Assembly: GCA_021648365.1 (NCBI GenBank)
Contig: JAKISY010000107.1
Location: forward strand, 1 to 15,618
Length of the DNA stretch: 15,618 bases
Direction: 5' to 3'
Source: Verrucomicrobiales bacterium
GTDB lineage: Bacteria; Verrucomicrobiota; Verrucomicrobiia; Verrucomicrobiales; DEV007
Shown here: piece by piece, positions 1 through 7,830 of the stretch
Position numbering within the stretch: position 1 is the stretch's first letter
Layout: each line of letters opens with the position of its first letter
The notes under the pieces: generated by a model
Database searches by the model: none
The model's input: the letters and a program-made list of their open reading frames with translations, nothing else
What the model was told of the DNA's origin: nothing
Made by a program: the position numbers and the translations under genes

Positions 1-1
1 T

Positions 2-3000
2 TGCACGAATGGCACAGTTTTTATAGGTTCTCAGGCAGGAGGAAGCACGATCACTGGCACGGAATGTGATGATGTGTTGCTGGGCTACAACAGTGGCAAT
101 ACGCTCAATGCTCTCGGTGGAGATGATTTGTTACAGGTGACGGCTAGTTATTCTTATGGCAGTGGGTTTTATAGTGAAGGTGGTGGGGTATTTGGTGAAG
201 GTGGTGGAGCTAGTGGTAAAGTTTATGGTAATGCTAATGCAGATGATAACGTGCTGCTAGGAGGGGATGGCAACGATACTCTCAGTGTCAGTGCGCGAAG
301 TGAAGCGAGTTTGAAATCTAGCTATGGAGAGATTGGTGGGGTGGATGCTAGGGTGAACGTTGCAGCTAATGCAGATAATAATTTGTTGAGTGGTGGAGGT
401 GGCAGCGATCCCTTGAGCGTGAGTGCTGAAGGGAAAGCTTTTGCGTCTGCTTATGGAGAGGGATTCACCTATTCGGAATTTGGGCCACCTACGGCTACTC
501 CTGCTTCAGTTAATGCTGATACGAATACCGACGCAACTGGCAATGTTTTGATCGGTGGAGAAGGTGAGCTGTCGGTGAGTGCGCAAGGCGGTGCGTTTGG
601 TTTTGCTGCTTCTGAGCATGGAAGAGCTAGGGCGAATGTTAATACGAATGTAGGTGCCCGTGAAAATTTGTTGGTTGGCAGTGGAGATTTGAGTGTTGAA
701 GCTAGCGGCGGTGCTTTTGCTTTTGCTGTGCAGGACAGCAGGCCGGGCACAGGTCCTATATTTCCTGTTATTGCTGATGCAGAATCTGATGTGGATGCTA
801 GATCTAATGTCTTGATCGGTGGAGATGCGGCTGATGAGTTGAGTGTGGGTGCGAAGGCGTATGCGTCTGGTCTAGGATTTGGGGATGGCGGCACCTTTGT
901 AACTGTGATAGGTGAAACGACAGCTGATGCCGATGACAACGTGCTTGATGGAGGAGCAGGGGATGATACTTTGCAAATAGGATCTTTTGCCGGATCTAAG
1001 GCTTATGCGGCAAGCCGAGATGAAGGTTCTTTTGGTGGAGACGACACCTATGCCGAAGCCGAATCTGATGGGGATGCACAGGACAATAGTTTGTACGGAG
1101 GCAGTGGAGATGACCTGATGAGTGTGAGTGCGATTTCCGTTTCAGCCGCTCGATCTTACACGGAGGATAACTATGCCGAAGCTTTGACCAACAGTGATGC
1201 CAATGCTACTGACAATTTGTTGGAAGGTGATAGTGGCGATGATACTTTGAGTGTGTATTCGAGTGGTTTTTCGTATTCCGATGCGGAGTCTAAGTATGAC
1301 GAAGCGTACGCCGAGGCGTATGCTGATGGTGACGCAAGACGCAATACGCTGATGGGGGGGAGTGGTTCTGATGAGTTGACGGTGGCTGCTCGTGCGGGTG
1401 CTTTTGCAGAGGCGGATTCGGTGAATGAAGCGAATGTGGAAGCGAAAGCGAATTCAGATGCCGATAATAATGTTCTCAGCGGTGGCGATGGAGAGGATTT
1501 ATTGACTGTCACTGCGAGGACTGATGCACGGGCTGTTGCTAATTCGAGCGATAATGATGCTTATGCTGAAGCTTATGCGGGTTCTAGAGCAACTAATAAT
1601 GATCTGCAAGGCGGTGCGGGTAATGATACTCTCAGTGTGGGGGCTTATAGTGAGGCTTCGGCTAGTGGAGAGGGGGATGACGGAGTTGATTTTGATGCCT
1701 ACGCTGACTCTCGCGCCAACAACAATACCCTATTGGGCGGCGACGGCGATGATGTGCTGACCGTGACGGCGAGGGCTGAAGCTAGTAGCTCTGAGTTGAC
1801 CCAAGGTGGTGCTAATGCGGATAACAACTCTTTGGTGGGTGGGGCTGGTGATGATACGCTCACGGTGTATTCCTACACTTCGGCGGACGGCGGGCGTGGG
1901 TCTTCTGTCGCTAACAATACCTTGATCGGTGGAGCGGGTGCCGATGTGATCACGGAGACTGCGGTGGGATCATCTGTGATTGGCTCGACTATATTTGGTG
2001 GAGATGGTAATGATCGTCTGAGTTTGAGCGCTTCGGGCTACGATGGGCCGGGAGGTGGTTATGGTGAGGGTCCTCCAAGAGGTGGTTATGGTGAAGGCGG
2101 CTATGGTGAAGGTCCACCTCGTCGCGGCTATGGAGAAGGAGGAGGCTTGTTTGGCAATGCGGTGTATGGAGATGCTGGGGATGACTTTATCACGGTGCAG
2201 TCAGACCAAACTGGTCAGTCTATCCAAGGCGTTTTGGATGCTAATACCATCGACGGTGGAGTTGGCGAGGATACCTTGAAGATCAACGGAGAAGGTGCCG
2301 TTAGTCTTGCGGGTGGAGTTTCCAATATTGAAGTGCTCGATCTGCAGAATGAGTCCTATAATTATATCAGCTTGAGTGCTTCCGATGTGGCAGCGATGAC
2401 CGATGATGACAATATTCTTCGCATAGCGGGGGATGGAATAGATGTCATTGACTTCACTGACTGGAATCTGGACAGTGGACCTGGCGGTGATGGTTTTTTC
2501 ACCTTTGTCAGTAGCTTGGGTGGTGGGGAACAAATAGAGACCAATATTACAACGGAGCTTACGCCTATCGTGCTGGATCTCAATGGTGATGGCTTGAGCT
2601 TCACCCAAATCGGAGGCAATCAATTTGACGTTGATGGCGATGGGCAACTGGAGAATATTTCTTGGGCAGGAGCGGGTGATGCGGTGTTGGCGTATGACGC
2701 CAATGGTGACGGGATGATTTCTTCACTAGAGGAAATAGCTTTCACTTCCTACGTGCCTGGTGCGACTTCGGACTTGGAAGGACTGGGTGCTTTTGATAGT
2801 AACGGGGATGGGATCTTCTCTGCCGAGGACGATGCTTTTGGTAGCTTCTTCTTATGGCAAGAGGTCAATTTGGATGGCGTGGGCAGTGGGCTGGAATTGG
2901 TCAGTCTCGCCGATGCAGGCATCGCCTCGATCAACCTTGATGCGCTTAATACAGATGGTTATGGCGTGGAGCATGTGTTTGTTCAAGGGACGGGTGAGTT

Positions 3001-3265
3001 CACTTGGGAGGATGGCAGCACCGGGCAACTGGCAGATGCTATTTTCCTCTCGCAAGAACAGCCGGTCGATCTCGATGGGGTGCTGGACGATGGTTCTGGG
3101 GCCGATCCTGATGACGAAGCTTTGGTCGCTGCGGTGGACGAAAACACGGGTGGTGGTGGTGATAGCGGATCAGGTGCAGGTGATGTGCCAGAGATCCCTG
3201 AGCTGCCTGCATCGGATGGTAGTGATCCGCTCGATCCGACTGAAGACGAACTGGCTGCGGTGTAA
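2..3265 (+). CDS. RTX-like calcium-binding repeat protein, 5' end outside window
   Basis: The frame is open from base 2 with no stop, so the gene begins before the window; a GTG at 74 is only an internal candidate. The visible 1,087 residues hold about fifteen single RTX-type turns (GGDGND, GGSGDD, GGAGDD and similar). Each is followed by a short LSVxA/LTVxA strand and separated by 35-45 residues rich in Ala, Ser, Tyr, Asp and Glu that end in AxADxNxL. Such Gly/Asp turns bind Ca2+ in a parallel beta-roll. The C-terminal third changes to DxNGDG/DxDGDG loops, a layout known from FrpC-like and other large RTX proteins. The tail is acidic and has no membrane anchor or PEP-CTERM signal. Type I secretion and a surface or matrix role are inferred; the N-terminus is unseen. 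An intrinsic terminator follows the TAA. Confidence 0.85.
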   Translation, partial: CTNGTVFIGSQAGGSTITGTECDDVLLGYNSGNTLNALGGDDLLQVTASYSYGSGFYSEGGGVFGEGGGASGKVYGNANADDNVLLGGDGNDTLSVSARSEASLKSSYGEIGGVDARVNVAANADNNLLSGGGGSDPLSVSAEGKAFASAYGEGFTYSEFGPPTATPASVNADTNTDATGNVLIGGEGELSVSAQGGAFGFAASEHGRARANVNTNVGARENLLVGSGDLSVEASGGAFAFAVQDSRPGTGPIFPVIADAESDVDARSNVLIGGDAADELSVGAKAYASGLGFGDGGTFVTVIGETTADADDNVLDGGAGDDTLQIGSFAGSKAYAASRDEGSFGGDDTYAEAESDGDAQDNSLYGGSGDDLMSVSAISVSAARSYTEDNYAEALTNSDANATDNLLEGDSGDDTLSVYSSGFSYSDAESKYDEAYAEAYADGDARRNTLMGGSGSDELTVAARAGAFAEADSVNEANVEAKANSDADNNVLSGGDGEDLLTVTARTDARAVANSSDNDAYAEAYAGSRATNNDLQGGAGNDTLSVGAYSEASASGEGDDGVDFDAYADSRANNNTLLGGDGDDVLTVTARAEASSSELTQGGANADNNSLVGGAGDDTLTVYSYTSADGGRGSSVANNTLIGGAGADVITETAVGSSVIGSTIFGGDGNDRLSLSASGYDGPGGGYGEGPPRGGYGEGGYGEGPPRRGYGEGGGLFGNAVYGDAGDDFITVQSDQTGQSIQGVLDANTIDGGVGEDTLKINGEGAVSLAGGVSNIEVLDLQNESYNYISLSASDVAAMTDDDNILRIAGDGIDVIDFTDWNLDSGPGGDGFFTFVSSLGGGEQIETNITTELTPIVLDLNGDGLSFTQIGGNQFDVDGDGQLENISWAGAGDAVLAYDANGDGMISSLEEIAFTSYVPGATSDLEGLGAFDSNGDGIFSAEDDAFGSFFLWQEVNLDGVGSGLELVSLADAGIASINLDALNTDGYGVEHVFVQGTGEFTWEDGSTGQLADAIFLSQEQPVDLDGVLDDGSGADPDDEALVAAVDENTGGGGDSGSGAGDVPEIPELPASDGSDPLDPTEDELAAV
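2054..2143 (+). repeat. Gly-Tyr-rich micro-repeat inside the RTX-like protein
   Basis: In frame, the sequence encodes GGYGEGPPR, GGYGE, GGYGEGPPR and then RGYGEGG. The DNA copies are similar but differ at third positions (for example cctccaaga against ccacctcgt), so the repeat is not a very recent duplication. It interrupts the regular RTX spacing and resembles flexible Gly/Tyr/Pro linkers. Its function is unknown. Confidence 0.8.
2576..2880 (+). other. EF-hand/dockerin-like Ca2+ loop cluster in the C-terminal part of the RTX-like protein
   Basis: Four acidic loops are visible: LDLNGDG at about 2573, FDVDGDG at 2624, YDANGDG at 2693 and FDSNGDG at 2791, followed by VNLDGVG near 2863. Spacers such as ISSLEEIAF and FSAEDDAF have the helix-like pattern of EF-hand or dockerin modules. 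The order 'LDLNGDG, FDxDGDG, YDxNGDG, FDSNGDG, LWxDxNxDG, LxxLGIxSI' is one I recognise from the C-terminal region of large RTX proteins. Confidence 0.75.
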
Positions 3266-3292
3266 TCTGGGTTTTAAAAATATAGAGAAAAG

Positions 3293-3324
3293 GCTAGGGG
3301 CGTTATGCGTCCCTAGCTTTTTTT
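3293..3324 (+). terminator. Rho-independent terminator of the RTX-like gene
   Basis: A 10-bp stem GCTAGGGGCG / CGTCCCTAGC, with one G-T pair and a TTATG loop, is followed at once by seven T. It starts 27 bases after the stop codon. The form is canonical, so transcription should end here. Confidence 0.93.
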
Positions 3325-3411
3325 GTGGGTGGAGGGAGGGATGAGCTTCAACTGTGAGAAGATTTTAGCCACGGATAAAAACGCGGAAAGGGCGCAGAAC
3401 GGAGGCACCAC

Positions 3412-3443
3412 AGAGGACACGGAGGACACGGAGGACACGGAGG
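3412..3443. repeat. 9-bp tandem repeat (GGAGGACAC), about 3.5 copies
   Basis: Units agaggacac, ggaggacac, ggaggacac and ggagg run head to tail. The upstream bases (ccacggata, acgcggaaa, from 3369) look like diverged relatives of the same 9-base spacing. The stretch lies in the gene-free region after the terminator and codes for nothing recognisable. Similar CACAGAGGACACGGAGG-like tracts are known as dispersed intergenic repeats in several phyla. Confidence 0.85.
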
Positions 3444-3580
3444 CCGGAGAGAGGGGGATGGATGAGAGAGGTTGAAAGAAGATGACTTTGGGATGTGGGA
3501 TGCAATGCCATTGCGTGAGAAGAACCGCTTGAAAAGCTGTCTCACATTGCTGCATGGTTGTTGGGAAGATGAGAAATTTC

Positions 3581-3798
3581 AGATATCAAATCACACTACA
3601 CGACAAAAAATATTTAACCGCAGATGTCACAGATTCCCGCAGACATTTCTCTATTTTTCAAATTGTAATTGTAATTAATGCAATCCCTATCAAATCCTCT
3701 TCTTTTTTAGTTTTAGTTCCTTTTTCATCTGTGAAAATCTGTGTAATCTGCGGTTCCCTTCTTTTTCCGAAAATGTCGTGTAGTGTGATCTCAAATCT
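3581..3798. repeat. 218-bp inverted-repeat (MITE-like) intergenic element
   Basis: The outer arms at 3581-3605 and 3774-3798 match at 22 of 25 positions after reverse complementing, with a perfect 15-bp core (TCACACTACACGACA). Inside them lie AACCGCAGAT at 3616-3625 paired with 3746-3755 (10/10), and CACAGATT at 3628-3635 paired with 3736-3743 (8/8). The centre (about 3640-3730) is AT-rich. There is no credible ORF. The whole unit could fold as one long imperfect hairpin, as in MITEs or large REP-like elements; no transposase partner is visible in this window. Confidence 0.8.
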
Positions 3799-3874
3799 TA
3801 TGACGACAGGATTGGATTGGTGATGGTTGAGGTGAAAGGCGGAGGAGGGGCGTAATGGTATTGTGTGGGTGTAG

Positions 3875-3893
3875 AACAGCTTTGTAAGCTGTT
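3875..3893. repeat. Small perfect hairpin
   Basis: AACAGCTT, loop TGT, AAGCTGTT: a perfect 8-bp stem. No T-tract follows, so it is not a standard terminator. It may be another short dispersed intergenic repeat. Confidence 0.6.
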
Positions 3894-3958
3894 GTTGCAG
3901 TAGGAGGGGGGTGGGTGAGTCGTCTATCGACAAGGTGGGCGGGAAAAGCGGAAGAAAA

Positions 3959-3973
3959 GCGGCGTCAAGCCGC
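3959..3973. repeat. Small GC hairpin
   Basis: GCGGC, loop GTCAA, GCCGC: a perfect 5-bp GC stem, followed 12 bases later by an A8 tract at 3983-3990. On the minus strand the A-tract would precede the stem, so it is not a terminator in either direction. Function unknown. Confidence 0.45.
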
Positions 3974-4001
3974 GCGCAGTCCAAAAAAAAGAGGGCTGTA
4001 A

Positions 4002-4088
4002 TGTGAATAAGCTGTGTATGGGGTGTTTGTAAGTTGTGAATTACATTGTGGATAAGCTGGTCGTGGACTCTGAATAACTTGTGTATAA
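4002..4088. promoter_or_regulatory. Cluster of DnaA-box-like 9-mers
   Basis: Three same-orientation matches to the DnaA box TTWTNCACA are read on the minus strand: 4002-4010 (TTATTCACA), 4047-4055 (TTATCCACA, the exact E. coli consensus) and 4080-4088 (TTATACACA). Single-mismatch copies lie at 4035-4043 (TAATTCACA) and 4069-4077 (TTATTCAGA). Two of the boxes sit in a shared 13-mer, TGTGRATAAGCTG. The AT-rich centre of the inverted-repeat element lies about 270 bp to the left. DnaA binding, whether as an origin, a titration site or a promoter control, is inferred from the sequence pattern alone. Confidence 0.5.
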
Positions 4089-4200
4089 CCCGATTGGATT
4101 GCTTTTGTGTGGGGATTGGAGGAGGTGTGGGACTTGGTGGGATGGTTTTGGGTATTTTTGAAAGCTAGACGAAGACGGGTATTGGCTTGAGGGTGAGAGG

Positions 4201-6828
4201 GTGGAGAATGGAGCGAATCAGAAGCGGGGGAGATTACCGATTTATGGAATCGAGGATGAGCTGTGTGCGGCTTTTGCGCCTGGAGATGGGAGGCGGGCTG
4301 CGCGAGTGATCATTGATGCGCCAACGGGGTCGGGCAAATCGACTCAGGTGCCGCAGATGTTGTTGGATCGAGGATTGCTCGATGGCGGCGGGGAGGTGCT
4401 GGTGCTGCAACCGAGGCGGATGGCGGCTAGGATGTTGGCTCAGCGGGTGGCGGGAGAACGTGGGGTGCGGCTTGGGGCGGAGGTGGGCTATCAGGTGCGC
4501 TTCGAGAAGGTGGTGAGCGCAGAGACTCGTATCCGCTATGTCACGGAGGGGATCGTGCAGCGTCGTTTGGTGGATGATGCGAACTTGAGCGGGGTGAGTG
4601 CGGTGATTTTGGATGAGTTTCACGAGCGGCATTTGGATGGAGATGTGGTCTTGGCGCGCTGTCTTGAATTGCAAAAAACGACGCGTCCTGATTTGAAGGT
4701 GGTGGTGATGTCCGCCACTCTGGGGGGCGATCATTTGAGGGATTATATGGGAGAGGCGTGCACCTACCTGCGATCTGAGGGGCGCACCTTTCCGGTGAGC
4801 ATTCATTATCAGCCGAGCAAGCAGCGTCATGGGGATAAAGTTTGGGACAGTGTGGTGCGTGCGATAGGCGGATTCTTAAAAGGGTCTTATGATAAAGGAG
4901 ATATACTTGTTTTTATGCCTGGGGCGTATGAAATAAGGCGCACGATTCAGGCGCTGGAGCGCAGTGCTTGGGGTGGTCAATTCCAAGTTTTGCCGCTGTA
5001 TGGGAACCTTTCCGTCAAAGCTCAGGATGAGGCGGCGGGCGGGCGAGCTTCAGCTAGCAGGGCAAGGATCGTGGTGGCGACCAATGTGGCGGAGACTTCG
5101 CTGACGATTGAGGGGGTGACTCTGGTGGTGGACAGTGGTTTGGTGCGGATGGCGCGCTTCGATCGGCGTCGTGGCATTGATACGTTAATGATAGAAAAAA
5201 TATCACAAGCGTCTGCTGATCAACGGTCTGGGCGTGCTGGTCGAACCTGTGAGGGGGATTGTTTGCGGCTGTGGAGTGCGGAGGATCATGCTCGACGTGA
5301 TGAATCAACTCTGCCAGAGATTCACCGTGTGGATCTGACTTCGGTGATTCCTAGTCTGATGGCGGGTGGGGTGCGAGATGTCAGGGTTTTTCCGTGGTAT
5401 GAAGCGCCTGATGCTGAGGCTTTGGATTCGGCGATGGCTCAACTTGAGAGTGGCGGTATTATTGATAGGGGTTCTGGGGAGTTGACGGAATTGGGGCGGC
5501 AGATCGGCCAAATGCCTTTGGTACCGCGTGAGAGTTTGGTTTTGTTGGAGGCGGCGAGGCAGGGTTGTTTGGCTTATTTTACGGCTTTGATAGCTTTGAT
5601 CCAGGGGCGTGACCTTTTTATCGGGCGTGGTCATTCTGCGGTGGGGTTTGAGGATTATGTGATGGCGGATGACAGCTCGGATCTGCAGGCGCTGTATCGG
5701 GCTTGGGCTGGTGCTAGGGCGGTGGGTTTTGATCATAGGCGTTGTGAAACATTAGGAGTGAAGGCGAACGTGGCGCGCGAAATTGGGCGCATGGCGGATC
5801 AGTTTCTACGAGTCGTGACTCGGATGACGGATGCGCAGTGTGGGCAGGATCGTGAGCCTAGCGGGGAAGAGATAGGTAGGATTCTTTTGGCGGGCTATTC
5901 GGATCAGGTGGGGCGGCGCTTGAGCGCTACGACGCTGTCGTGTGTGGTGGTGGGCAATCGACGTGGTTTGCTGGATAAGGGCAGTGTGTTGGCACAGAAG
6001 CGCTTTGCGGAGGGTTTGTTCATTGTGGCGGGGATGACGGAGGTGGAGGGCAAGGAGGTGCGGGTGTTGCTGAATCGGGCGACTCGGATTGAGTGCTCGT
6101 GTTTGCAGTCTTTGTTTGCGCAGGATGTGGTGGATGAGGTGGTGGCCGAATATGATTCGAGTTCGCGGCGGGTGGTGGCGAGGAAGGAGCTGAGGTTTCG
6201 TGATTTGGTTCTGGAAAGCAAATTGTCGGGTGATTTGGGGGAGCATCAGCGGCAGCGGGCGGCGCATTTGTTGGCGCGAGAGATTGGGTCTGGTGATTTG
6301 ATATTGAAAAAATGGGATCACTCTGCAGATCAATGGATTGCACGAGTTAATACGTTTTCTAGATACTTGCAGGAATGGCAGATTCCAGTGATCGATGAGG
6401 ATGCCAAACTACTGATTTATGAGGAGATTTGTGGTGGGGCGAGTAGCTACCGAGATATCAAAAACCGTGATGTCAAACCGGCTTTGAAGAGTTGGTTGAG
6501 CGCATCACAGAAGCAGGCTTTGGATCATATGGCTCCTGAGCGGGTGAAGCTCTGCGAGGATCGCACGGCGAAGGTGATTTATCACGAGAGTGAGCCGCCT
6601 AAGATCAGTGTGGTGATCCAGCATTTGTTCGCTTGTAAAAAGAACCCGGCGCTTGCAGAGGGTGGGATTCCGTTGCGGGTGGAGGTATTGGGACCGAATC
6701 AAAGGCCGATTCAGGTGACGGATGATTTACAGGGGTTTTGGCAAGGTTCTTATGCGGGTGTGAGGAGCCAGTTGCGGGGCAGATACCCTAAACATGCTTG
6801 GCCGACGGCTGAGGACTTGGTATTATAG
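4201..6828 (+). CDS. hrpB: ATP-dependent RNA helicase HrpB (DEAH-type)
   Basis: This 875-residue protein matches HrpB throughout. Helicase motifs are: Walker A PTGSGKST (41-48), QPRRMAA (70-76), motif II DEFH (138-141, the HrpB form of DEAH), SAT (171-173), VATNVAETSLTI (292-303) and QRSGRAGR (341-348). An HA2-like helical part follows, and the C-terminus carries the HrpB-specific ending (VQHLFACK, PIQVTDDLQGFWQGSYAGVR, LRGRYPKHAWP). HrpB is a cytoplasmic SF2 helicase of unsettled function, related to HrpA. The GTG start at 4201 has GAGGG about 7 bases upstream, and no longer start is better supported. It is a single gene whose 3' end overlaps the opposing dehydrogenase gene by 6 nt. Confidence 0.96.
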   Translation: MENGANQKRGRLPIYGIEDELCAAFAPGDGRRAARVIIDAPTGSGKSTQVPQMLLDRGLLDGGGEVLVLQPRRMAARMLAQRVAGERGVRLGAEVGYQVRFEKVVSAETRIRYVTEGIVQRRLVDDANLSGVSAVILDEFHERHLDGDVVLARCLELQKTTRPDLKVVVMSATLGGDHLRDYMGEACTYLRSEGRTFPVSIHYQPSKQRHGDKVWDSVVRAIGGFLKGSYDKGDILVFMPGAYEIRRTIQALERSAWGGQFQVLPLYGNLSVKAQDEAAGGRASASRARIVVATNVAETSLTIEGVTLVVDSGLVRMARFDRRRGIDTLMIEKISQASADQRSGRAGRTCEGDCLRLWSAEDHARRDESTLPEIHRVDLTSVIPSLMAGGVRDVRVFPWYEAPDAEALDSAMAQLESGGIIDRGSGELTELGRQIGQMPLVPRESLVLLEAARQGCLAYFTALIALIQGRDLFIGRGHSAVGFEDYVMADDSSDLQALYRAWAGARAVGFDHRRCETLGVKANVAREIGRMADQFLRVVTRMTDAQCGQDREPSGEEIGRILLAGYSDQVGRRLSATTLSCVVVGNRRGLLDKGSVLAQKRFAEGLFIVAGMTEVEGKEVRVLLNRATRIECSCLQSLFAQDVVDEVVAEYDSSSRRVVARKELRFRDLVLESKLSGDLGEHQRQRAAHLLAREIGSGDLILKKWDHSADQWIARVNTFSRYLQEWQIPVIDEDAKLLIYEEICGGASSYRDIKNRDVKPALKSWLSASQKQALDHMAPERVKLCEDRTAKVIYHESEPPKISVVIQHLFACKKNPALAEGGIPLRVEVLGPNQRPIQVTDDLQGFWQGSYAGVRSQLRGRYPKHAWPTAEDLVL

Positions 6829-7821
6829 CTTCACGACTTCGCCTGTTCTTGCCGATTCTTCTGCGGCGAGGCAGGCTTGCACGGCGGCGCGAGATTCTTC
6901 GGGAGTGATGACGCTAGGTGCTTCGCCTTTGATCACGCAGTTGGCGAAGTAGGCGAGTTCGTCGCGCAGGGCGCCGCTGGCTTGTCCGTGGATCTCTGGC
7001 CAGTAAGTGGTGTCGGGACAGCGCGAGCCGTCTTTGTCCACGATCATGAAATTCGGGTGAGTGTCATGGATGGAGATGGAGCCTTCGGTGCCGATCACTT
7101 CGAGGCGTTCGTCGATTTGAAAAGGGGTGGTATCGGGCAGGCACCAGACGGATTCCAAAATACAGGAGGCGCCGTTTTCGAGGCGATACATCACTTGACC
7201 TAAATCTGGATTGGCGAAGTCGCGCACTTGCACAGTTTGGGCGTAGGCGCTGACGATTTTTGATTGGCTGAACCACAACATCAGGTCGGTATCGTGAACA
7301 CCGTCGCCGATGATCGGTCCGATTTTGTCCAATACGGAGGCACCTACCCATGCGGGTAGATTGCGACGTGCATACATAGAGATGATTTTGCCGATTTTGC
7401 CAGCTTCGATTTCTGCTTTGGCGGCAGCGTAGCGTGGGTTGAAGCGGCAGATGTGTCCGACCATGAACATCGCGTCGGAGGCATTGGCGGCTGCAACGAT
7501 GGCATCGCAATCTTCGACGGTGCTCGCCATAGGTTTTTCTAAAAAGACGTGTTTGCCAGCGGCGAGTGCTGCTAAAGAGGGGTCTTTGTGCTGATCCCAC
7601 ATGGTGGTGATGCTGACTGAATCCAGTTCGGGGTCAGCGAGCATTTTATGGTAATCGGTGTAGGTGTTTGGTACATCAAACTCTCCCGCCATGTCCTTGA
7701 GCTTGGATTCAGTGCGGGTGCAGATGGAGTGAAGTTCTACATTGGGAACGGCTGAAAGAGCTTTGGCGTGCATTTCGCCAAACCAACCGAGACCAATGAT
7801 GCCATGTTTGATCGTTTTCAT
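6823..7821 (-). CDS. Gfo/Idh/MocA family NAD(P)-dependent oxidoreductase
   Basis: The 332-residue length is typical of the family. The N-terminal Rossmann fold shows GLGWFG (10-15) after a short beta strand (HGIIG), then the family EKP motif at 95-97 (FLEKPMAS), whose Lys contacts cofactor and substrate. The C-terminal domain carries GDGVHDTDLMLW (172-183) with the expected Asp and His. Members oxidise or rearrange sugars, inositols and similar polyols with NAD(P); the substrate cannot be read from sequence. There is no signal peptide, so it is cytoplasmic. It is the last gene of the minus-strand cluster behind two MFS permeases and probably acts on what they import. No clear Shine-Dalgarno site precedes the ATG, which follows one copy of a 25-bp direct repeat. 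Confidence 0.95.
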   Translation of the reverse strand: MKTIKHGIIGLGWFGEMHAKALSAVPNVELHSICTRTESKLKDMAGEFDVPNTYTDYHKMLADPELDSVSITTMWDQHKDPSLAALAAGKHVFLEKPMASTVEDCDAIVAAANASDAMFMVGHICRFNPRYAAAKAEIEAGKIGKIISMYARRNLPAWVGASVLDKIGPIIGDGVHDTDLMLWFSQSKIVSAYAQTVQVRDFANPDLGQVMYRLENGASCILESVWCLPDTTPFQIDERLEVIGTEGSISIHDTHPNFMIVDKDGSRCPDTTYWPEIHGQASGALRDELAYFANCVIKGEAPSVITPEESRAAVQACLAAEESARTGEVVKL

Positions 7822-7830
7822 AGTTTGATA

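Noticed and set aside
469..1512. Long minus-strand ORFs antisense to the RTX-like gene
   Set aside because: They are Ser/Ala/Pro-rich mirror readings of the repetitive coding strand and show no domain or start signal.
3412..3443. CRISPR array
   Set aside because: The repeat unit is 9 bp, head to tail and without unique spacers; no cas genes are present in the window.
3658..3984. Minus-strand ORF across the inverted-repeat element and hairpins
   Set aside because: It runs through repeats and low-complexity DNA and shows no protein-like features.
4234..6343. Several minus-strand ORFs of 100-198 codons opposite hrpB
   Set aside because: They are His/Arg/Pro-rich shadows of a well-supported helicase gene with no recognisable motifs.
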